From assembly GCA_965371355.1 (NCBI GenBank), contig CBDUYD010000013.1, positions 1-30,901 of the forward strand: a DNA stretch of 30,901 nucleotides, written 5' to 3'. The position numbers and the translations under genes are program-made. Position 1 is the first letter of the stretch, and every line of letters starts with the position of its first letter. Under the pieces are notes generated by a model. The model did no database searches. It had not been told where the DNA came from and saw only the letters and a program-made list of their open reading frames with translations. Shown here one piece after another: positions 1 to 6,455 of this stretch. Origin of the DNA: JASJHI01 sp965371355. Its GTDB lineage: Bacteria; Actinomycetota; Acidimicrobiia; Acidimicrobiales; Ilumatobacteraceae.

Positions 1-20
1 GGTCCGCGCTCGGCCGGTCG

Positions 21-728
21 CTAGGCCGGCACGGCGGTGCGGTGGTACTCGGCCAGCTCGCGGAGCCAGACGTCACCGGGTCCGCGATGCGCGGACCCGT
101 GCATGAGGGCAAGGGTGGTCGGTGCGAACGCGACGAGGCCCTCGAGCGTGTCGCAGGTATGCGGTGCGCCGGAGGTGTAGCCGAACTGCTGCTCGGCGGC
201 AATCGTTGCGTCCATCGGTGAGTCGGTGCTGATCGCCGGCCCGTCACCGCCCTGCGTGAACAGGTCACCGCACAGCAGAGTCGAGGTCGACTCCTCGAAC
301 AGCACCCCGGCGTCCCAGCCGTGCGGCACGTGGGGTGTCGCGATGTAGCGGACGCGCTTGCCCCCGAGGTCGAGCACCTGCTGATCCTCGAGCGGCACCG
401 GTGGCCGGTCGGCGAGATCATCGACCGACACCATGCAGCCGAGTCCCCCGAATGTGACCTCCGAGTTCGGTGCAGCTGCGAGCCACTGATTCATCGCGCC
501 GCACTCGTCGGCCTCGACGTGACCGAAGCTCAACCAGCGGAGACGCTCGAGCGGAATGACCCGGGTGACCGCGTCGCTCACGGCCGGGAACATGCCGCGC
601 ATCCCGAGGTGGAACAACAGCGGTTCGTCGGCGACGACGAGGATCTGATTGAACGACAGCCCGACGTCGGGTACGAATGTCGAGATCCGGTAGATCTCGT
701 CGTCGATCTCTTCGATTTTGGTGTCCAT
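21..728 (-). CDS. Beta-lactamase-fold di-iron protein (ODP/FprA-like)
   Basis: The 235-residue protein has the metallo-beta-lactamase fold of the oxygen-binding di-iron (ODP) and flavodiiron family, without the flavodoxin domain. Candidate ligands in order are H70, E72 and D74 (GHVEADE), H133/H136 (TPHVPHGWDAG), D155 (CGDLF) and H210 (MHGSA). In flavodiiron proteins the first motif reads HxExDH; here the last position is E75, so the metal site may be altered. Likely role is binding or reduction of O2 or NO, or redox sensing; this is family inference. The ATG is preceded by GAGAGGAAG, a good ribosome binding site. It is the last gene of a TetR operon, 27 nt after the isomerase-family gene. A generic MBL hydrolase cannot be excluded. 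Confidence 0.82.
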   Translation of the reverse strand: MDTKIEEIDDEIYRISTFVPDVGLSFNQILVVADEPLLFHLGMRGMFPAVSDAVTRVIPLERLRWLSFGHVEADECGAMNQWLAAAPNSEVTFGGLGCMVSVDDLADRPPVPLEDQQVLDLGGKRVRYIATPHVPHGWDAGVLFEESTSTLLCGDLFTQGGDGPAISTDSPMDATIAAEQQFGYTSGAPHTCDTLEGLVAFAPTTLALMHGSAHRGPGDVWLRELAEYHRTAVPA

Positions 729-755
729 TGAACTTCCTCTCGTGTGTTGGTTCGT

Positions 756-1523
756 TCAGAAGGGAACGACGGTGTTGATCAGCCCGGTTGCGCCATCGGG
801 GTTGCGTCCCGCAAGGGTGCGGCAGAACTCGACCGCGTCGAGCGTGAGGTGTTCCGCGTCGGTCGATTCGGGCTCGTCGGCGAACCTGCCGCCCGCCGGA
901 CCCGTGAGCTCGAGCGCGAACGCCCCGCCGTGTCGACGCGCCCACTCTGCGACGACGTCGCCGACGATCCGGCCGTCGTGGTCGTCGCTGAGATCGAGCG
1001 GCCGGCCCGTGGCACGGCTGGCGTCGACACGATGCATCCACATGTCGCGCAGGTAGATCGTGTCGATCAGATACCCGAGCGTCCACGATTCGTGGACGGG
1101 CCCGTCGATCGCCAGCTTGGCGTGGTTGCGTACGAGCGATGGGACGCGACGGCGACCGCGCACCGTCTTGGGCGCGATCGCTTCCATCCGCGGCCCGATA
1201 TCGGACGCGCCGAGCTGCTCACGGTCTCGGATCTGCACCGCGGACAGCGCGGCCTCGAGAGGTCCTCCCCGCTGCTTGCGGTGGCGGTATGCCGCCCGCA
1301 GTTGATGAACGTTCTCGCGCATCGACGCTCCGGCCTCGCAAGCACCCAGTACGTGCAGGTACATCCGGCGCACATCCCACTCGGGACAGTCGGTGCGAGC
1401 CGACCAGTCGTCGTCGTCGAACGAAGCGAGCATTGCGTTCGTCCGTGCGAACTCGCCCGCCAGCAGATCCATCGCGGTCGCGTGGCTGAGCGGCTCGGTG
1501 GTCGTGACCGAGATCGTGTTCAT
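756..1523 (-). CDS. Maleylpyruvate isomerase / DinB-like family protein
   Basis: The 255-residue protein resembles the actinobacterial mycothiol-dependent maleylpyruvate isomerase family, a four-helix DinB-like fold with one divalent metal. The N-terminal signature is CPEWDVRRMYLH (H57), and the second ligand region is LRDMWMHRVD (D160, H164). Family members usually have E in the E-x3-H pair; Asp here is a conservative change. The family carries out thiol-dependent isomerisations or transfers, but the substrate of this copy is unknown. I chose the ATG at 1523 because AAGGAG sits 6 nt upstream. A GTG at 1559 overlaps the TetR stop codon (GTGA) and would add 12 residues. It lies between the TetR gene and the di-iron gene in one operon. 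Confidence 0.82.
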   Translation of the reverse strand: MNTISVTTTEPLSHATAMDLLAGEFARTNAMLASFDDDDWSARTDCPEWDVRRMYLHVLGACEAGASMRENVHQLRAAYRHRKQRGGPLEAALSAVQIRDREQLGASDIGPRMEAIAPKTVRGRRRVPSLVRNHAKLAIDGPVHESWTLGYLIDTIYLRDMWMHRVDASRATGRPLDLSDDHDGRIVGDVVAEWARRHGGAFALELTGPAGGRFADEPESTDAEHLTLDAVEFCRTLAGRNPDGATGLINTVVPF

Positions 1524-1555
1524 CGTGTACTCCTTGTTGTGGTCGACGTGAGGAT

Positions 1556-2176
1556 TCACGTGATCGTTGACGTTGTGGTCGACGCGCCGGCGAACTCGTT
1601 GAGCAACATCGCGAACGCCGGTTCGAGCAACTGCTCCCAGCGGTCACCGCCGGGCTCGTTGGAGATCTGCTGTGCGATGAGGCCGGCCAGCACGGCGACG
1701 AAGAGGTCGACTTCGGACTCTGTGAGACCGAGCGCCCGAAACGGTTCGACGGCGACGTCGTAGGCCTCCTGCGCGACGGCATAGCTCTTGGGCGACGGTT
1801 CGAAGCCGGGGATCGTGCGCTGGAACATCAGCTGGTACCGAACCGGGTCGCTTGTGCAGAATCCGAAGAAGCGTCGGCCGCCGATGAGAATCTGGTCGGG
1901 CAGGTGGTCATCGCTCACGTCGCGATCGCGGCCGTTCCCGAGATGGTCGATGAGGGCACGATTGCCCTCGCAGAACATCGCGTCGAAGATCTCGTGCTTC
2001 GAGGAGAAGTACCCGTAGAGCGACTGCGCCCGCATGCCCACCTCGGCACCGAGGTCGCGCATCGAGAAGTTTCCGAGACCCTGCTCCCGGCTCAGCGTCC
2101 AGGCCGCGGCGACTATCTCGTCGATCGTCGCCTGTCGGCGTTCGGTTTTCCTGTCGCTGTTCGCTTTCCCTGACAT
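1556..2176 (-). CDS. TetR/AcrR-family transcriptional regulator
   Basis: A 206-residue repressor. Its N-terminal helix-turn-helix spans about residues 18-60, with recognition segment SMRDLGAEVGMRAQSLYGYF. The C-terminal ligand-binding domain is of unassigned subfamily. An upstream in-frame ATG at 2194 is possible, but the apparent -10 box (2185-2190) lies downstream of it, so transcription would start after it. The ATG at 2176 then becomes a nearly leaderless start, which fits the lack of a Shine-Dalgarno sequence. A perfect palindrome covers this start codon, pointing to autorepression. The regulator leads the operon containing the isomerase-family and di-iron genes and probably controls them in response to a small hydrophobic or electrophilic ligand (inference). 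Confidence 0.9.
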   Translation of the reverse strand: MSGKANSDRKTERRQATIDEIVAAAWTLSREQGLGNFSMRDLGAEVGMRAQSLYGYFSSKHEIFDAMFCEGNRALIDHLGNGRDRDVSDDHLPDQILIGGRRFFGFCTSDPVRYQLMFQRTIPGFEPSPKSYAVAQEAYDVAVEPFRALGLTESEVDLFVAVLAGLIAQQISNEPGGDRWEQLLEPAFAMLLNEFAGASTTTSTIT

Positions 2177-2183
2177 TGTCAGG
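2169..2183. promoter_or_regulatory. Candidate TetR operator, 15-bp perfect palindrome
   Basis: CCTGACATTGTCAGG consists of two 7-bp arms around a single T. It starts 1 bp downstream of the -10 box and covers the predicted transcription start and the ATG at 2176. Length, symmetry and position are typical of a TetR-family autoregulatory operator. Confidence 0.75.
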
Positions 2184-2184
2184 C

Positions 2185-2213
2185 ATCTTGCCATCGAGGC
2201 GCGTCGATGTCAA
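2185..2213 (-). promoter_or_regulatory. Promoter of the TetR operon
   Basis: On the minus strand a perfect TTGACA -35 box (2208-2213) is followed by a 17-bp spacer and CAAGAT as -10 box (2185-2190). The predicted transcription start falls within a few bases of the ATG at 2176, giving a leaderless or nearly leaderless mRNA. It is the best sigma70-type promoter in the window. Confidence 0.68.
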
Positions 2214-2319
2214 GGGTGAGCGCAACCCGAGGCGTCGGCCATCGACTCAGGCGCGCGCGGGCCGGTCGGCATGACAACAGGGCGCTTGCGCTGGTGACCC
2301 CGCCGCGAGGTGGGCGACG

Positions 2320-3288
2320 TCAGCTGCGCGCTTCGAGGGCCGCGATCAGTTGCGGCAGCACCTTGTGCACATCACCGACGATGCCGAGGTCGGCGACACC
2401 GAAGATCGGTGCCTCCTTGTCCTTGTTGATCGCGATGATGTTCTTCGAGCCCTTCATGCCGACCATGTGCTGTGTCGCGCCCGAGATGCCGGCGGCGATG
2501 TACACGGTGGGCTTGACGACCTTGCCGGTCTGGCCGACCTGGTAGCTGTAGGGCACCCAGCCGGCATCGACGATCGCACGCGAGGCTCCGGGAGCGCCCT
2601 TGAGCGCCTTGGCGAGCGTCTCGATCATCTCGAACTTCTCGGCCTCGCCGAGTCCGCGGCCGCCCGAGACGACGACGTCGGCCTCGTCGAGCTTCGGACC
2701 GGAGTGCTCTTCCAGGTGAACAGCGGTCACCGTTGCGCCGCCGGACGCGCCGAGATCGGGCACCGGTGCGGCGACCACGGTTGCCGCAGCGCCCGCGCCA
2801 CCCTCGGCAGCGAAACTCTTCGGCCGGAATGCGGCCAGATACGGCTTCTCACCGGTGAAGGTGGAACTCACGTTGGTGACGCCGCCGAAGATCGGCGTGG
2901 TCACGACGACGGAATCGCCGTCGACGACGATCTCGGTCGAGTTGGTGAGCACCGTGCGGTCGAGCTTGACAGAGAGGCGGCTGATGATGTCGCGGCCCTC
3001 GTAGTTCTGCGGGAACATGATCAGATCGGGGCTCTCACCACCGTCGATCACCGCCTGCATCGCCGATGAGACGGCGACGCCGGGCAGATTGCCGGCGAGA
3101 TCGCCGGTTGTGAAGATCGTTGCCGCGCCGTGATCGCCGAGAGTGCCCTCGGCGCCCGAGGCATCGCCGGCGACGAACGCCGCCACGTTGCCGCCGAGTT
3201 CGCGCGCCTTGGTGAGCAGTTCGAGAGTGCCGGTGGTCGCTTCGCCGTCGATGACCTGTGCGAAGACCCAGATGTTGTCGATACCCAT
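2320..3288 (-). CDS. etfA: Electron transfer flavoprotein alpha subunit
   Basis: The 322-residue FAD-binding subunit of ETF passes electrons from acyl-CoA and related flavin dehydrogenases to the respiratory chain. The C-terminal FAD domain is clear: SGGRGLGEAEKFEM, then VPYSYQVGQTGKVVKPTVYI, AAGISGATQHMVGMKGS and a terminal NKDKEAPIFGVADLGIVGD segment. The N-terminal half is the more divergent domain shared with the beta subunit. The gene begins 10 nt after etfB; the etfB stop TGA runs into the ribosome binding site GAGGAGG, 5 nt before the ATG, so the two are probably translated together. No strong terminator is obvious in the 125 nt before the TetR operon promoter. Confidence 0.97.
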   Translation of the reverse strand: MGIDNIWVFAQVIDGEATTGTLELLTKARELGGNVAAFVAGDASGAEGTLGDHGAATIFTTGDLAGNLPGVAVSSAMQAVIDGGESPDLIMFPQNYEGRDIISRLSVKLDRTVLTNSTEIVVDGDSVVVTTPIFGGVTNVSSTFTGEKPYLAAFRPKSFAAEGGAGAAATVVAAPVPDLGASGGATVTAVHLEEHSGPKLDEADVVVSGGRGLGEAEKFEMIETLAKALKGAPGASRAIVDAGWVPYSYQVGQTGKVVKPTVYIAAGISGATQHMVGMKGSKNIIAINKDKEAPIFGVADLGIVGDVHKVLPQLIAALEARS

Positions 3289-3298
3289 GACCGCCTCC

Positions 3299-4066
3299 TC
3301 AGATGACCTTCAGCTCGTCGAGGAACTCGACGATCCGGTTGAACGATTCGCCGTCGTCCTCGATGACCTCGCCGGACTCGCGGGCAGGGGCATCCTCGAC
3401 GGAGGTGATCTGCTGGCCCCAGGAGACCACATCGACGCCGAGATCGGCGGCGGTCGCGTTCTCGACCGGCTTCGACTTGGCGGACATGATGCCCTTGAAG
3501 CTCGGGTAGCGGGGTTCGACCACACCGGCGGTCACCGAGACGACGGCAGGCAGCGTGCACGTGACCTCGTCGTAACCGGCCTCGGTCTGGCGGTTGACCT
3601 TGAGCACGCCGTCCTCGACGGCGATCGTCTTGGCGAAGGTGACCGACGGGAGCCCGAGCACCTCGGCGATCTGCTCGGGCACGGTGCCGGTGTAGCCGTC
3701 CGACGACTCGGTGCCGGCGATGATGAGGTCGGCTTCGCCGAGCTTCTCGGTCGCCGCGGCGAGTACCTTCGCCGTCGTCAGCGCATCGGCACCGGCGAGT
3801 GAAGGGTCCGAGACGAGCACGGCCCTCGCGGCGCCCATCGCGAGAGCGGTCCGCAGACCGGACACCTCGTCGTTGGGAGCCATCGATACCAGGCTCACCT
3901 CGCCGTCGCCCGCGGCATCGACGAGCTGGAGCGCCATTTCGACGCCATAGCTGTCGGACTCATCGAGGATGAGCTTGCCGTCGCGCTTCAGCGTGTTGGT
4001 AGAGGGATCCAGCTCGCCCGGCAGCGCCGGGTCGGGGATCTGTTTCACGCACACGATCACGTTCAT
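3299..4066 (-). CDS. etfB: Electron transfer flavoprotein beta subunit
   Basis: The 255-residue ETF beta subunit starts MNVIVCVKQIPDP, the family N-terminus, and carries the AMP/nucleotide-binding signature GTESSDGYTGTVPEQIAEVL. It forms the heterodimer with EtfA encoded immediately downstream. The reading frame could extend upstream to 4162, but those 32 extra codons have no family similarity. The ATG at 4066 has a TAGCTT hexamer 10 nt upstream and no Shine-Dalgarno sequence. ETF family length and content match, so assignment is secure. Confidence 0.97.
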   Translation of the reverse strand: MNVIVCVKQIPDPALPGELDPSTNTLKRDGKLILDESDSYGVEMALQLVDAAGDGEVSLVSMAPNDEVSGLRTALAMGAARAVLVSDPSLAGADALTTAKVLAAATEKLGEADLIIAGTESSDGYTGTVPEQIAEVLGLPSVTFAKTIAVEDGVLKVNRQTEAGYDEVTCTLPAVVSVTAGVVEPRYPSFKGIMSAKSKPVENATAADLGVDVVSWGQQITSVEDAPARESGEVIEDDGESFNRIVEFLDELKVI

Positions 4067-4076
4067 ACGAGTCGTC

Positions 4077-4082
4077 AAGCTA
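4077..4082 (-). promoter_or_regulatory. Candidate -10 box of etfBA
   Basis: TAGCTT on the minus strand lies 10 nt before the etfB ATG, consistent with a very short 5' leader. No convincing -35 box is visible. Confidence 0.4.
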
Positions 4083-4166
4083 CCGGCGTGTGAACTTGCG
4101 GCCCAACCCGAGCGTCGACCAGAGGTGTGACGTGCGCCGCCGCATCCGAGCCGACCCGCCACAGAT

Positions 4167-4175
4167 TGCTACCGT
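4167..4175 (+). promoter_or_regulatory. Candidate extended -10 box of the lipid kinase gene
   Basis: TGCTACCGT combines an extended TGn element with a TAnnnT hexamer, 9 nt before the TTG start. This suggests an almost leaderless transcript; there is no clear -35 box. Confidence 0.38.
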
Positions 4176-4184
4176 CGTCCCCGC

Positions 4185-5105
4185 TTGAAGATCCTGCTCA
4201 TCGTCAATTCGTTCGCCTCATCGGTGACCGCGCGCAACACGGTCGTGGTCCAGCGACGGCTCGGCCGGGGACACCAGGTCGAGGTCCTCGAAACCAACCG
4301 TCGGGGCCACGCGACGCTCTTCGCCCACGATGCAGCTCGTCGCGGAGTCGACGTCGTGATCGGCTATGGCGGCGATGGAACGCTCAACGAAGTGGCCACG
4401 GGCATCGCCGGCACCGACACCGCGCTCGGTGTGCTCCCAGGCGGTTCGACGAACGTCTTCGCCCGAACGATCGGACTCCCGAACGACCCGGTCACCGCTG
4501 CGCAGCGTCTGGCCAACGGCATCGACGCCGGCGACATGCGCCCGATCGGTCTCGGCCAGGTCAACGGCCGGTACTTCTGCTTCCACACGGGCATCGGATT
4601 CGACGCCGCCATCGTCGAGCGCGTCGAGCGGCACGCCTCGCTCAAGCGGTGGCTCGGCCACCCGCTCTTCATCTACTCGGGTCTCGCCACCTGGCTCACG
4701 GGATACGACCGCCACGTTCCACACTTCCGGATCAGCGGTGGCGGCGGGCCCGATCTCGATGACGGGTACTTCACGGTCGTGCTGAACACCAATCCCTACA
4801 CGTACCTCGGGAACCGGCCGCTCGACCTGTCACCCGATGCCGCACTCGACCGGGGGCTGGTCGTGATCTCGTTCACCACGATGAAGGCGACAGCGATCCT
4901 CGGCTCGCTCAGCGGTGCGCTACGCGGCGGCGGTGTCAAGCCGGATGCGCATCTCGACATCCGCGTCGACGTCGACGAACTCGTCGTCGAACACGAGACT
5001 CCATTCCCGTATCAGGTCGACGGCGATGCCCTCGGGACCACCAAGCGCCTCGAGTTCCTCCACGTTCCCGAGGCGGTCAGGCTCGTCTTCCCCAGCGAGG
5101 AGTGA
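4185..5105 (+). CDS. Diacylglycerol/sphingosine-type lipid kinase (DAGKc)
   Basis: The 306-residue protein has a DAGK catalytic domain. GGDGT (residues 62-66) is the nucleotide-binding loop and PGGSTN (85-90) the second conserved motif. It probably phosphorylates diacylglycerol or a related lipid with ATP at the membrane, feeding phosphatidic acid back into phospholipid synthesis. The start is TTG at 4185, chosen because MKILLIVNSFAS is the family N-terminus; no ribosome binding site is seen. Its 3' end overlaps the convergent glycerophosphodiester phosphodiesterase gene by 29 bp. Exact substrate cannot be read from sequence; it could also act on another polyprenyl or glycolipid acceptor. Confidence 0.9.
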   Translation: MKILLIVNSFASSVTARNTVVVQRRLGRGHQVEVLETNRRGHATLFAHDAARRGVDVVIGYGGDGTLNEVATGIAGTDTALGVLPGGSTNVFARTIGLPNDPVTAAQRLANGIDAGDMRPIGLGQVNGRYFCFHTGIGFDAAIVERVERHASLKRWLGHPLFIYSGLATWLTGYDRHVPHFRISGGGGPDLDDGYFTVVLNTNPYTYLGNRPLDLSPDAALDRGLVVISFTTMKATAILGSLSGALRGGGVKPDAHLDIRVDVDELVVEHETPFPYQVDGDALGTTKRLEFLHVPEAVRLVFPSEE

Positions 5106-5787
5106 GGCACGAACCACCGTCGCGGCCGAGCGCCGCGAGCGCCCGGTCGGGCACATCGGTGACCAGTCCGTCCACCCCGACGTCGCGGAGTTCGATGATC
5201 TGGTCGAGATCGTTCACCGTCCACACGTTGACGGCGAGCCCGAGTGCGTGCGCCCGATCGACGAGATCGACGGTCACCGCCGCAGGATTGACCGCCGCGT
5301 GCCCGGCACGGGCGACACGCTCGAGAGCGGTCGCGCTGATGGTCCCGCAGAGCGCCGCGGTCTCGAACTCGGGCGCGATTCGCCGACAGTGATCGATCGT
5401 CGCCCAGGAGAACGACGAGACGAGCCACCGACCGGAGTCGCCTCCCCGACGACGGAGGTGCTCGATGGTCGCGTCGGCGATCGCCATATCGGGATCGAAG
5501 TCGGGCTCGCTCTCGAAGTTCTTGATCTCGACGTTGACCAGCATCCTCGACCCGCACGCGTCGAGCACGTCGGCGAGCAGGGCCGGTCGATCGTCGGCGT
5601 TCGTCGGTGATGCCGGGAGCGGGTCGTGGGAGACCACCAGGGAGCCGTCCGCCGCGAGCCGGACGTCGAGTTCGACGCCGTCGGCACCCATCGCGTCGGC
5701 GCGGCGGAAGGCCTCGGGCGTATTCTCGGTCTCGGTGCGCGAAGCGCCCCTGTGAGCGATCACGAGCACGATCCGATTCTGGCCCAC
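5077..5787 (-). CDS. Glycerophosphodiester phosphodiesterase
   Basis: The 236-residue GDPD-family TIM barrel hydrolyses glycerophosphodiesters to glycerol 3-phosphate and an alcohol. Catalytic and metal residues are present: AHRG (H12, R13), ENTPEAF (E21), VELDVR (E39, D41) and SHDP (H54). Later barrel motifs NVEIKN and VNVWTVND are also typical. No signal peptide is evident, so this is probably the cytosolic form. The GTG at 5787 puts the HRG motif at residue 12, as usual. The gene converges on and overlaps the lipid kinase gene by 29 bp; both belong to phospholipid turnover. Confidence 0.93.
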   Translation of the reverse strand: MGQNRIVLVIAHRGASRTETENTPEAFRRADAMGADGVELDVRLAADGSLVVSHDPLPASPTNADDRPALLADVLDACGSRMLVNVEIKNFESEPDFDPDMAIADATIEHLRRRGGDSGRWLVSSFSWATIDHCRRIAPEFETAALCGTISATALERVARAGHAAVNPAAVTVDLVDRAHALGLAVNVWTVNDLDQIIELRDVGVDGLVTDVPDRALAALGRDGGSCLTPRWGRRA

Positions 5788-5824
5788 CGACCCGATCGTT
5801 GCGAAACAGTAACGAAAATTCCCC

Positions 5825-5853
5825 TTGTCTCGGCCCGCGATCGCGCCTATCTT
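5825..5853 (+). promoter_or_regulatory. Candidate promoter of the whiB gene
   Basis: TTGTCT (5825-5830), a 17-bp spacer and TATCTT (5848-5853) form a plausible sigma70-type promoter. The resulting 5' leader would be about 80 nt and carries the GAGGAG ribosome binding site before the GTG start. It lies in the 155-bp gap between the divergent phosphodiesterase and whiB genes. Confidence 0.5.
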
Positions 5854-5942
5854 GAGGCCGCCGATGAGGCCGACGCCCCCGCGTCGCTACCCCCACCAAA
5901 GTCCGGCTCACGCCGACCTTCACACCCCCGAGGAGCACCGAC

Positions 5943-6242
5943 GTGTCGATCCTTGCGTCCAGCCTTGCCCTAGGAGCAGCCGACTACGAGTGGAGGGATC
6001 ACGCCCTCTGCCGGGACACCGACCCGGAACTCTTCTTCCCGGTCGGCACCACGGGCCATGCGCTGGAACAGATAGATCGCGCGAAGGACGTCTGCGGCGA
6101 GTGTTACGCCTCCGACGAATGCCGCGACTTCGCCCTCGACACCAACCAGGACTCGGGCATCTGGGGCGGTCTCACCGAAGAAGAGCGCCGGGTGATCCGC
6201 CGCCGCCGCGTCGCTGTGATGCGCGCCGCCCGCGCCAGCTGA
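5943..6242 (+). CDS. whiB1: WhiB-family iron-sulfur transcription factor (WhiB1-like)
   Basis: A 99-residue WhiB protein. Four cysteines expected to hold a [4Fe-4S] cluster are C23, C51, C54 and C60, in the C-xn-CxxC-x5-C pattern. The WhiB turn SGIWGGLTEEERR (residues 71-83) and a basic RRRR tail follow. The DPELFFPVG segment after the first cysteine matches mycobacterial WhiB1, an NO-sensitive regulator that binds the primary sigma factor. The convergent neighbour pdtaS is also next to whiB1 in Mycobacterium tuberculosis, which supports the subfamily call. GTG start is chosen from GAGGAG 7 nt upstream. Its regulon here is unknown. Confidence 0.93.
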   Translation: MSILASSLALGAADYEWRDHALCRDTDPELFFPVGTTGHALEQIDRAKDVCGECYASDECRDFALDTNQDSGIWGGLTEEERRVIRRRRVAVMRAARAS

Positions 6243-6270
6243 CAGACGCGCCCGCTCCTCGACCCGCCGG

Positions 6271-6402
6271 GCACTACACCGTCTTCTGAGTGAGCACAGA
6301 CCGCTTCGTGCGCGGTAATCGCTCACACAGAAATCGACGCCGCACTACACCGTCTTCTGAGTGAGCACAGACCGTCTCGTGCGCGGTAATCGCTCACACA
6401 GA
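6271..6402. repeat. Tandem 61-bp hairpin repeat, 71-bp period
   Basis: Two 61-bp copies, 6271-6331 and 6342-6402, differ at only two adjacent bases (CT versus TC). Each contains a hairpin: GTGAGC, ACAG, ACCGC, a 7-nt loop, GCGGT, AATC, GCTCAC. That is a 6-bp outer stem and a 5-bp inner stem separated by a 4x4 internal loop. In copy two the inner stem keeps pairing through a U-G wobble. The pair fills most of the 213-bp gap between the convergent whiB and pdtaS genes. It may act as a bidirectional terminator or be a dispersed palindromic element; no T-tract follows. Confidence 0.85.
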
Positions 6403-6455
6403 CGGACATGCGAACGAGATTGGCCGACGGGGACGAGGGCGGTGGGGCAGCCGGG

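Noticed and set aside
2220..2319. Possible terminator after etfA
   Set aside because: Only weak GC-rich pairings such as CCCGCC-GCGA-GGTGGG with a wobble; no T-tract, not distinguishable from background.
2350..3069. Long plus-strand open frame antisense to etfA
   Set aside because: It is a GC-driven shadow of etfA: no ribosome binding site, no recognisable domain, and the minus-strand protein is unmistakable. Many similar antisense frames (for example 12595-13524 minus and 28901-30253 plus) were dropped for the same reason.
6271..6402. Possible CRISPR array
   Set aside because: Only two 61-bp copies with a 10-bp spacer and strong internal hairpins; no cas gene nearby.
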